In this document: positions 1-5,226 of the stretch, one piece after another
How the letters are laid out: each line of letters starts with the position of its first letter
Numbering within the stretch: the stretch's first letter is position 1
Source of the DNA: an uncultured Clostridia bacterium
GTDB taxonomy: Bacteria > Bacillota > Clostridia > Oscillospirales > Acutalibacteraceae
DNA: 5,233 nt
Assembly (NCBI GenBank): GCA_946409885.1
Contig: CAMJYF010000166.1
Span: forward strand, 1-5,233
Reading direction: 5' to 3'
Program-made: the position numbers and the translations under genes
Notes under the pieces: model-generated
Told to the model about the DNA's origin: nothing
What the model saw: the letters and a program-made list of their open reading frames with translations, nothing else
Database searches by the model: none

Positions 1-836
1 AGCGGGTACTCGCCGCTGCCAATGGTCTCATTGGTGGGGGTAACGCCGTCCACATTCAGGATCTTGCTGGTGTTCAGCTTGTCGGTCTCCATGTTGGTCA
101 GGTAGTAATACACCGTGTAGCCCAGCGCGTCCTCGCTGTCGTCGTAGTCCGCCACGGCCTCCAGCAGGCCGATCATGGAGCCCACGATCATATTGGAGGG
201 TGGGTTCATCAGCTCGTCCCCCAGGTTGATGAGCTTGTCGAACAGGGTCTGGGAGCCGCTGTCCTTGTTGCGCTGATAGGCAAGGATCGCGCCATCGTCG
301 CCGCCGACCTCGCTCCAGTCGGTGATCTTTCCCCGGTAGATATCCTTGATCTCATCGATAGTCAGCGTTTTTACCGGGTTTTCCCGCGAGCAGATGAATA
401 CCAGCGCGTCCACGCCGATGGGGGTCATCTCCAGCTCCACGTTTTTCTCTTTGATGTATTCCCTGGCTTCCTCACTGGGCTCGTAGGCCAGCAGAATATC
501 AAAATCGCCGTCCACGATGGCCTTGTAGTTGTCGGTGGTGGAACCGGCAAAGGTGATCAGCTCGTCGGCCTCGTCCCGGCTAATGCCCAGCACGGAGGCC
601 GTGACGGCCTGCCCCAGCGGCAGGTTGGCCAGCGACCCGCCCATGCGGGGGTAATTGTCAAGGGTAAACGCGAAATCCACCTGCTTTGCCGTAGGCTTTT
701 CGGTGGTTTCCTTTTCCGTTGTCACGGCGTCGGTCTCCGTAGCGGGCCCCGTCACATCCGGTTCTGCTTTTTTCGCGCCGCAGCCGCAGGTCAGCAGCAG
801 CGAAAGCGCCGCCAGCAGGGCAAACAGTTTTTTCAT
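1..836 (-). CDS. PstS-like substrate-binding lipoprotein (3'-truncated by window edge)
   Basis: This encodes the N-terminal 278 residues of a periplasmic-binding-protein-like lipoprotein of the PstS family, which binds phosphate or a similar anion outside the membrane for an ABC importer or a sensor. The N terminus (MKKLFALLAALSLLLTCGCG) is a lipoprotein signal with candidate lipidated Cys17 or Cys19, followed by a Thr/Glu-rich linker at about 22-52. Family landmarks are NYPR..GS (61-68) and the adjoining NLPL (71-74), FAGST (97-100), VDALVFI (142-148), LTIDEI.DIY.GKITDWSEVGG (about 158-179) and QRNKDSGSQT (188-197), which contains the anion-binding loop. The sequence ends in an SGEYP motif (274-278) that in this family lies near the C terminus, so perhaps 30-60 residues are missing off the window. 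The ATG at 834-836 is supported by an AAAGGAGAT ribosome site 7 nt upstream. The gene follows the WG-like lipoprotein gene by 35 nt and is probably cotranscribed with it. No pstC, pstA or pstB is visible, so true phosphate transport is inferred only from family membership. Confidence 0.88.
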   Translation of the reverse strand, partial: MKKLFALLAALSLLLTCGCGAKKAEPDVTGPATETDAVTTEKETTEKPTAKQVDFAFTLDNYPRMGGSLANLPLGQAVTASVLGISRDEADELITFAGSTTDNYKAIVDGDFDILLAYEPSEEAREYIKEKNVELEMTPIGVDALVFICSRENPVKTLTIDEIKDIYRGKITDWSEVGGDDGAILAYQRNKDSGSQTLFDKLINLGDELMNPPSNMIVGSMIGLLEAVADYDDSEDALGYTVYYYLTNMETDKLNTSKILNVDGVTPTNETIGSGEYP

Positions 837-843
837 GGCAAGG

Positions 844-852
844 ATCTCCTTT
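844..852 (-). promoter_or_regulatory. Ribosome binding site of the PstS-like gene
   Basis: On the minus strand this reads AAAGGAGAT, a strong Shine-Dalgarno match placed 7 nt before the ATG. It fixes the start of the PstS-like lipoprotein. It lies in the 35-nt gap after the upstream gene, where no promoter is evident, which supports operon expression. Confidence 0.75.
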
Positions 853-871
853 ATTTTATGTGATACTGTGA

Positions 872-2620
872 TCATACCAACATATCGTCGTAAAAGGAAG
901 CGATGGGACGCAGCTCCCCGTCGCAGATATAGTTTATATCGTTTTTGCGGTAGAAAAGATAGTCGCTGCCGTTGATGGTGAGCATGGTGCAATCCTCTGC
1001 CCTGTCCACCGGCGTTGTTCCCGCTGTCAGATCGCGGATGTCGCAGTACCTGTCCCGCCAATCGCCCGGGTAGTGGTACGTCACCAGCAGTCTGCCCGTA
1101 CAATACGTGGGGCTGACGTCGTCCGCGCTGACCGCCGCGCCTTTTCCCGCGGGAAGAACAGTGCGGTCCTCTCTGACAAAAATCTCCGCGTGTCCGTTTT
1201 CGTCGGTAAACAGAGTGTATCCGTCCGGCAGTCTGTACCAATTGGTATAGGCAAACGGCAGCGTGGCGACCGTTTTGCCGTCAAGACCGATAATGGTTGT
1301 TCTGCCGTCCTGCGCCACGTAAAGGAACACGTCGCGGAGATCGTTATAGATCGCATCCATCGCGGATTCCGGCGCGTCGGAGCAATCCACCAGGCATACG
1401 CGGCGCAGCCGGGCGTCGTAAACGGCGTATCCCCTTTTTCCCTCTTCCAGATAGGAGTAAGAGATGACCGCGTAGGGCCGCCCCTGATAGCGGCACAGAC
1501 TGATATACGTGTCCTCGCCCGAGCGCGGCGCTTCCACGGAACCGACTTCGTCGCCGTCGTCATCCAGCCGGAGCAGTTTTCCGTCCCCCGGCAGATAGAG
1601 GTAGCAGCCGCCCTCCGGCGCAAGCAGACAGCGCGTATCGGAACCGAAGGTGAAAACCAGCTCCCCCTTCCGGTTGTAAAGGCGCCTGTCCCCGTTCACC
1701 AGCCCGCCGCAGGCGTCCGAAACGTACTCATCCCCCATATCAAGGGTCAGGCTCAGCTGCCCGTCCTCAAAATAGAGAACGTCGGAGTGTCTGAGCGTAA
1801 AAGCATGCTCCTCGTACACGCTGCCTTCCAGAATCAGGCTGTTATCCCCCACGGACAACAGCCGCAGCGTTTGATACTGCGACAGATAATCGGACAGATC
1901 CGCCACCAGATCCAGATGACTGTCGTAAAGCCGGTAGGAACGCATCTGTCCCGGGCTTTCTTCATAGGAATCGGACTCATACGTGGCGCACTGGATCACC
2001 GTTTTCCCGGTGACTTCGTCCGTAAAACAATACGGATACCCTCCGCCGGCCTCCACCGCTCTGCTGCCATCCGCGCTGATCAGCACGGAGGACTCGCTGT
2101 TGTTATAGTACTCTTCCGCGCGGCGGAAGGCTGCCTTGGCCCCTTCCCGGTCCGTATCCCAGTCCGGAATGGTCTCCGGACGGCCGTTGAACACGGTCCG
2201 TTTGGCGCAGAAGACGGTCTCGCCGTCAACCGTCCACGTGTTGACGCCGCTGAAGATGGGCCGCGTCACAACGCGTCCGTCTGCCGTCATCAGGCCGAAG
2301 CGGCCGATCTCCAGATTCTGCATGCCGACAGAATAGGGAATCAGCGTACCGTAGTCGTCGGAGGGCTGGAAGTACCTCATGGGCGCATCATAAAAGTATC
2401 TCACGCTGATCGGCCGGAAGCGGCCGATCTCCGGCAGCTCCTCCAGACGGAAATCGTAGGAGATCACGGTCTCCGGCTCCGGCGCTTTCGTCGTGGGCGC
2501 GGCCGTGGTAAGGGGGGCGGAGGTCGGCGCCTCTGTCGTAACGGCCTCTTCCGCTTTGCCGCAGGCGCACAGGAGAAAGATCAAAAGGAGAATCGCGCAG
2601 AGGAACAATCGCTTTGTCAT
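872..2620 (-). CDS. Large lipoprotein with WG-repeat-like segment
   Basis: This is a 582-aa predicted lipoprotein of unknown function. The N terminus is a lipoprotein signal (MTKRLFLCAILLLIFLLCAC) with a lipobox ending at Cys20. A Thr/Ala/Pro linker follows at about 26-51 and probably holds the domain away from the membrane. At about 104-124 the stretch 'EIGRFGLMTADGRVVTRPIF' resembles a WG repeat (the usual form is 'kWGliD.dGkvvipp.y'). The rest is rich in aromatic and acidic residues with recurring 'DG' turns (for example ISADGS, EDGQLS, AQDGRT, GLDGKT), which suggests a repeated beta-strand or propeller-like fold, although no full propeller motif can be assigned by eye. I chose ATG 2618-2620 over an in-frame GTG at 2627-2629. 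The sequence GGTGATCC just upstream matches the 16S anti-Shine-Dalgarno and would be consumed by the GTG start. The gene heads a leftward pair with the PstS-like gene, so it may act with that binding protein at the cell surface. A role is inferred only from position. Confidence 0.85.
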   Translation of the reverse strand: MTKRLFLCAILLLIFLLCACGKAEEAVTTEAPTSAPLTTAAPTTKAPEPETVISYDFRLEELPEIGRFRPISVRYFYDAPMRYFQPSDDYGTLIPYSVGMQNLEIGRFGLMTADGRVVTRPIFSGVNTWTVDGETVFCAKRTVFNGRPETIPDWDTDREGAKAAFRRAEEYYNNSESSVLISADGSRAVEAGGGYPYCFTDEVTGKTVIQCATYESDSYEESPGQMRSYRLYDSHLDLVADLSDYLSQYQTLRLLSVGDNSLILEGSVYEEHAFTLRHSDVLYFEDGQLSLTLDMGDEYVSDACGGLVNGDRRLYNRKGELVFTFGSDTRCLLAPEGGCYLYLPGDGKLLRLDDDGDEVGSVEAPRSGEDTYISLCRYQGRPYAVISYSYLEEGKRGYAVYDARLRRVCLVDCSDAPESAMDAIYNDLRDVFLYVAQDGRTTIIGLDGKTVATLPFAYTNWYRLPDGYTLFTDENGHAEIFVREDRTVLPAGKGAAVSADDVSPTYCTGRLLVTYHYPGDWRDRYCDIRDLTAGTTPVDRAEDCTMLTINGSDYLFYRKNDINYICDGELRPIASFYDDMLV

Positions 2621-2622
2621 AC

Positions 2623-2630
2623 GGATCACC
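2623..2630 (-). promoter_or_regulatory. Ribosome binding site deciding the start of the WG-like lipoprotein
   Basis: The minus strand reads GGTGATCC, exactly complementary to the GGATCACC part of the 16S rRNA 3' tail. Aligned on the full AAGGAGGTGATCC consensus, the position of GGAGG falls about 8 nt before the ATG at 2620, which is ideal spacing. This argues for the ATG and against the GTG three codons upstream, which sits inside the site. Confidence 0.6.
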
Positions 2631-2641
2631 GCTTTCAGAAG

Positions 2642-2659
2642 ATAGTATTATTCTACTAT
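2642..2659. repeat. Short inverted repeat over the -10/+1 region (candidate operator)
   Basis: ATAGTA (2642-2647) and TACTAT (2654-2659) form a perfect 6-bp inverted repeat with a 6-nt spacer. It overlaps the predicted -10 box and start point of the leftward promoter, a position where a repressor would block RNA polymerase. The stretch is AT-rich, so chance is a real alternative. Confidence 0.35.
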
Positions 2660-2678
2660 ATCTTTTTGGGGAATGCAA
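2650..2678 (-). promoter_or_regulatory. Sigma70-type promoter for the leftward lipoprotein pair
   Basis: On the minus strand a -35 box TTGCAT (2673-2678) and a -10 box TAGAAT (2650-2655) are separated by exactly 17 nt. The -10 box matches five of six consensus bases and the -35 box keeps TTG. Transcription would begin near 2643, giving a leader of about 20-25 nt before the ATG at 2620. It is the only well-spaced promoter-like pair seen upstream of this gene. Confidence 0.6.
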
Positions 2679-2697
2679 TCATAATCGCAAAAAAGAC

Positions 2698-2726
2698 TTG
2701 ATGAAACAGGAAAAATATGTTACTCT
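2698..2726 (+). promoter_or_regulatory. Weak candidate promoter for the aldolase/DUF4097-like operon
   Basis: TTGATG (2698-2703) and TACTCT (2721-2726) are 17 nt apart. The -10 box matches only three of six consensus positions. TATGTT at 2716-2721 is closer to consensus but is only 12 nt from this -35 box. The rightward pair needs a promoter in this divergent region and this is the best spaced candidate; it could be activator-dependent. Confidence 0.3.
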
Positions 2727-2740
2727 GTGTAAAAGACTGC

Positions 2741-2759
2741 AACCGCCCCGCGCGGTTTT
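2741..2759 (+). other. Leader stem-loop just before the aldolase ribosome site
   Basis: AACCGC (2741-2746) pairs with GCGGTT (2752-2757) around a 5-nt loop, followed by two further T residues, so the right arm ends in TTTT. It sits within the predicted leader, immediately before the AAAGGA ribosome site at 2761-2766. It may be a weak attenuator or a structure affecting translation. The U-tract is too short for a confident terminator. Confidence 0.35.
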
Positions 2760-2779
2760 GAAAGGACGGCATAACAACG

Positions 2780-3697
2780 ATGATCCGATCTATTCCGGAC
2801 GGCGTGTACCCCACCATGGTCACGCCTTACACCCAGGACAACAAAATAGACTATGGCGCGGTGGAAGCCCTGCTGCACTGGTACAAGGACCGGGGCGTGG
2901 CGGGCGTGTTCGCCATCTGCCAGTCCAGCGAGATCTTCTTTCTCTCCTTTGAGGAGCGGCTGGAACTGCTGCGCTTTATCATGGCGCACAAACCGGCGGA
3001 CATGACCATCGTGGCCAGCGGCCATGTGGCGGACGACCGGGAGCGGCAGATCGAGGAGGCAAAACGCTTTATCGCCGAGGGCATCGACGCCTACGTGTTT
3101 ATCGCCAACCGCTTTGCCGCCGCCGACGAGAGCGACGACGCGCTGTGGGAGCGCATGGAACACGCCGCCGACAGCCTGCCGGAAATCGGCCTTGGCGTCT
3201 ACGAATGCCCCTACCCCTATAAACGGGTGCTGACGCCGGAGCTGATGGGCAGAATGGCCCCGACCGGCCGTTATCAGTTCCTGAAAGATACCTGCTGCGA
3301 TATCGATATGATCCGCCGCAAGCTGCGGGCGGTGGAGGGCTCCCCTTTAAAGATCTTCAACGCCAACTCCGCCACCGTCCTGGCATCCCTTCAGGCGGGG
3401 TGCGCGGGCTTTTCCGGCGTGATGGCCAACTTCCACCCGGAGCTGTACGCCGACCTGTGCGCGTGTTGGAAGACGGACCCGGAGCGGGCGGAAAAGCTGC
3501 AAGCCTTTACGGGCTTCGCCTCGGTGGCCGAATGCCAGTGCTACCCGGTCAACGCCAAGTATTATCTGCAATTGGAAGGGCTGCCGTTGAATATCGACAG
3601 CCGCGCCCGCGACAAGCGGGAGTTCACCCCCAGCCGCCAGGCGGAGATCCGGCAGATGCGGGAGTTGACAAACCTGTTCAAACAGGCTATGATGTAA
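2780..3697 (+). CDS. DHDPS/N-acetylneuraminate lyase superfamily aldolase, substrate unknown
   Basis: This 305-aa protein has the length and layout of the class I aldolase family (DapA, NanA, KDG aldolase relatives): (beta/alpha)8 barrel enzymes in the cytoplasm that form or cleave C-C bonds through a Schiff base on lysine. The opening 'GVYPTMVTPYTQDNKIDY' (8-25) is typical. The predicted Schiff-base lysine is Lys169 in 'FLKDT', the conserved Tyr is Tyr141 in 'GVYECP', and the late 'GCAGFSGVMANFHPEL' (207-222) matches the family's G-x-x-G-x-x-S/G...N.xP region. Departures from true DapA are clear. The GTTGE loop reads CQSSE (47-51), the Tyr106-Tyr107 pair appears as Arg111-Phe112, and the Arg138 equivalent falls on Pro146. 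It is therefore unlikely to be the lysine-pathway dihydrodipicolinate synthase. The ATG at 2780 has AAAGGA upstream with a longish 13-nt spacing. A membrane-anchored DUF4097-like gene follows after 30 nt. Confidence 0.88.
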   Translation: MIRSIPDGVYPTMVTPYTQDNKIDYGAVEALLHWYKDRGVAGVFAICQSSEIFFLSFEERLELLRFIMAHKPADMTIVASGHVADDRERQIEEAKRFIAEGIDAYVFIANRFAAADESDDALWERMEHAADSLPEIGLGVYECPYPYKRVLTPELMGRMAPTGRYQFLKDTCCDIDMIRRKLRAVEGSPLKIFNANSATVLASLQAGCAGFSGVMANFHPELYADLCACWKTDPERAEKLQAFTGFASVAECQCYPVNAKYYLQLEGLPLNIDSRARDKREFTPSRQAEIRQMRELTNLFKQAMM

Positions 3698-3714
3698 CCG
3701 GAAATACCGGAAAC

Positions 3715-3718
3715 GGAG
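3715..3718 (+). promoter_or_regulatory. Ribosome binding site of the DUF4097-like gene
   Basis: GGAG lies 9 nt before the ATG at 3728-3730 in the short gap after the aldolase gene. A nearer out-of-frame ATG at 3723 is not followed by the long reading frame. No promoter is seen in this gap, so the gene is probably expressed with the aldolase. Confidence 0.55.
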
Positions 3719-3727
3719 CGTGATGAA

Positions 3728-4726
3728 ATGAGTTCTTCCAAGAACCTGCTGAAATATATCTGCCTGGGGCTGGCCGCGGTCGTGGTGATCCTGCTGCTGG
3801 TGGTGGCGTTTCTGCTGGGAAAGCAGAGCGGCGCCGGTAAAAACGAAGGCGTCGGACGCACCCCCTCCGGCGGCGGCGCGGCGGTAACGGAGACCCCCGC
3901 GCCCCTGCCGGACGGCACCGCGACGCCCGCCCCCGCCGACGGAACCGGCGGCGAAGACACGGCGGCAACCAACGCGGCGGAGGTTCCCCCGGCGGCGACG
4001 CAGCCCGACCCCACACAGCAGGCGGCGCAGCCCTCGCAGCAGACGGATACCGTCCCGCATCCCCCCGCCGATACCACCGGCGCGCCGAAGACCCTGTCCG
4101 TGGATATGACCAACGGCAGCCTGACCTTCACCACGGGGGTCTCCTTTGACGTGAAATACGACTCCTCCGTGATCGACGTGCAGAGTAGCGGCGGCCGCGT
4201 TGCCATCAGGAACGACCACAGCAATCCCTCCGCGGGCGAGCGTAAGCGCATGGACGTGATCGTGACGGTGCCCTACGACTATTATCTGGAGGACGTGGAT
4301 ATCTCCTTCGGCGCGGGCAAGCTGGTCTCCGACGAGCTGCGGGCAAACAACCTGCGGCTGGAGCTTGGCGCGGGCAGCGCCACGCTGGACGGCCTTTATG
4401 TGACCGGCGCCGCCGATATCAAAAACGGCGCGGGGGCGTTTTCCATCAAAAGCGGGGCGCTCAACAACCTGACCATGCAGTGCGGCGCGGGAGCCACCCA
4501 GGTAAAAGCGGCGCTGACGGGCGCCAGCCGCATCACCGCCGCCGTGGGCGCGGTGGACCTGCAGCTTGACGGCGCGCAGAGCGATTACACCGTGGCCTTC
4601 CAGATGGGCCTGGGGGCGTGCTATTTCAACAACGAAAAAATCGCCCGCAGCGGCGCCTTCGGCAGCGGCCCCAACCGCGTGGATATCAACGGCGGATTCG
4701 GCGTGATGCGGGTATCCGTGGGATAA
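3728..4726 (+). CDS. Membrane-anchored protein with DUF4097-like beta-solenoid
   Basis: This 332-aa protein begins with a short basic segment and one long hydrophobic helix (about 10-31). A low-complexity Gly/Thr/Pro/Ala linker follows (about 32-120) and then a beta-rich domain (about 121-332). No lipobox cysteine follows the helix, so a signal anchor with an outside domain is likely. The domain contains 'DVIVTVPYDYYLEDVDISFGAGK' (176-198), which resembles the DUF4097 (putative adhesin) family. Gly-Ala-Gly or related turns recur every 19-21 residues, starting at 195, 214, 234, 253, 274 and 294, with a final glycine-rich turn at 322-325. That spacing fits the rungs of a right-handed beta-solenoid. 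Family members are often membrane proteins of unsettled function. It lies 30 nt after the aldolase gene and is the last gene before a strong terminator. Linker codons are extremely GC-rich, but I see no frameshift. Confidence 0.82.
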   Translation: MSSSKNLLKYICLGLAAVVVILLLVVAFLLGKQSGAGKNEGVGRTPSGGGAAVTETPAPLPDGTATPAPADGTGGEDTAATNAAEVPPAATQPDPTQQAAQPSQQTDTVPHPPADTTGAPKTLSVDMTNGSLTFTTGVSFDVKYDSSVIDVQSSGGRVAIRNDHSNPSAGERKRMDVIVTVPYDYYLEDVDISFGAGKLVSDELRANNLRLELGAGSATLDGLYVTGAADIKNGAGAFSIKSGALNNLTMQCGAGATQVKAALTGASRITAAVGAVDLQLDGAQSDYTVAFQMGLGACYFNNEKIARSGAFGSGPNRVDINGGFGVMRVSVG

Positions 4727-4733
4727 CAAAGAC

Positions 4734-4768
4734 CTGACGTTGGCGTAGCCTAGCCCGACAGCCGTCAG
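4734..4768. repeat. Weak stem-loop between the last rightward gene and the terminator
   Basis: CTGACG (4734-4739) and CGTCAG (4763-4768) are perfect complements 23 nt apart, with small GGC/GCC pairings possible inside. It lies just after the stop codon of the DUF4097-like gene and just upstream of the terminator's A-tract. It may protect the mRNA 3' end or be incidental. Confidence 0.3.
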
Positions 4769-4779
4769 AAAAGAAAAAA

Positions 4780-4810
4780 ACGCCCGGCGTTTTCAGCGAA
4801 CGCCGGGCGT
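4780..4810. terminator. Bidirectional Rho-independent terminator
   Basis: A perfect 12-bp stem (4780-4791 with 4799-4810) encloses a 7-nt loop. On the plus strand it is followed by ATTGTTTTG. On the minus strand it is followed by a run of seven T then CTTTT. It sits between converging genes and can end both: the DUF4097-like gene from the left, and the 126-aa gene from the right, whose stop is at 4839. The minus-strand tail is the stronger one. Confidence 0.9.
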
Positions 4811-4838
4811 ATTGTTTTGTGCTGTTTTTTGCGTGTGT

Positions 4839-5219
4839 TTATTTCAGGCGGCAGAAGTGCAGACAGGTGACGTACACGTTTTCGATCTTTTTGGCCTCCG
4901 CCCCGTCCGCGGTGGTGATCACCGGCTGGGTCTCGGAGGGGGTATGGTAGATCTTGAAGGTGATGGCGTCCTGCCCCACCTGCATCTCCGTCAGGGGCTC
5001 ATACTTGAAATCCCGGTCGTTGACCTTCAGGTAATTGAACACCACCTGTTTGAGCTCATAACCGGAAAAGCACTTGATCACGTCGTCGTCATCGTGCATG
5101 TCGATGATCATTTTGGCTTCCTCAAAGCTGAGGGTGTTGAACTTGAACTCGCCTTCGTTCAGCAGGGAGAGAATATTGGCGTTATCCACCAGTATCAGCG
5201 GTAAGTTGGAACGTGCCAT
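4839..5219 (-). CDS. Small cytoplasmic protein, unknown; possible distant DUF1874 relative
   Basis: This 126-aa protein has no signal peptide or membrane segment. I do not firmly recognise it. Visible features are an N-terminal strand with 'NAN' (13-15), 'TLSFEEAKMII' (29-39), 'MHDDDDVIK' (41-49) with four successive aspartates, 'GQDAITFKIYHTP' (82-94), an Ala/Thr-rich insert (about 100-110) and a hydrophobic C-terminal strand 'ENVYVTCLHFCRL' (113-125) with two cysteines. The order of an N-terminal Asn-rich strand, 'LS.EEAK', a lone His, 'G..A..F.' and a final strand recalls the DUF1874 family (STIV B116; AcrIII-1/Crn2 ring nucleases). His42 could align with that family's active-site His. However, the expected Gly before it and the later Arg are not seen, and the match is from memory of family patterns only. 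The start is secure: AAGGAGG lies 7 nt before the ATG. It converges on the DUF4097-like gene across a shared terminator. Confidence 0.8.
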   Translation of the reverse strand: MARSNLPLILVDNANILSLLNEGEFKFNTLSFEEAKMIIDMHDDDDVIKCFSGYELKQVVFNYLKVNDRDFKYEPLTEMQVGQDAITFKIYHTPSETQPVITTADGAEAKKIENVYVTCLHFCRLK

Positions 5220-5226
5220 GGCGCAG

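Noticed and set aside
655..975. A plus-strand open frame of 106 codons
   Set aside because: It overlaps the opposite-strand start of the PstS-like gene and the end of its neighbour. The Ser/Val-rich product mirrors the signal peptide and linker codons.
2627..2629. GTG as the start of the WG-like lipoprotein
   Set aside because: It lies inside the GGTGATCC ribosome site that serves the ATG at 2620 and has no separate ribosome site upstream.
2680..2685. CATAAT as a -10 box for the rightward operon
   Set aside because: It matches five of six consensus positions, but no acceptable -35 box lies 16-18 nt upstream, and it overlaps the leftward promoter region.
1073..2701. A 542-codon open frame on the plus strand
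   Set aside because: It lies antisense to the WG-like lipoprotein gene, which has a signal peptide, a well-placed ribosome site and a promoter. The plus-strand product has no recognisable domain, is rich in Arg/Val/His as expected of a GC-rich shadow, and runs across the promoter region.
2630..2779. A riboswitch or small RNA in the divergent region
   Set aside because: The region is only 150 nt, mostly AT-rich, and holds promoter-like boxes and one small hairpin. No known riboswitch core motif could be seen.
2780..3697. Annotation of the aldolase as dapA of lysine synthesis
   Set aside because: The Thr44/Thr45, Tyr107 and Arg138 equivalents are not conserved and there is no lysine-pathway neighbour, so only a superfamily call is justified.
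3347..4729. A 460-codon open frame on the minus strand
   Set aside because: It is antisense to the end of the aldolase gene and all of the DUF4097-like gene, both of which have clear family features. The product is Gly/Arg/His-rich low-complexity sequence typical of a reverse-strand shadow.
4812..5204. A plus-strand open frame of 130 codons
   Set aside because: It is antisense to the 126-aa gene, which has a perfect AAGGAGG ribosome site. This frame starts inside the tail of the terminator.
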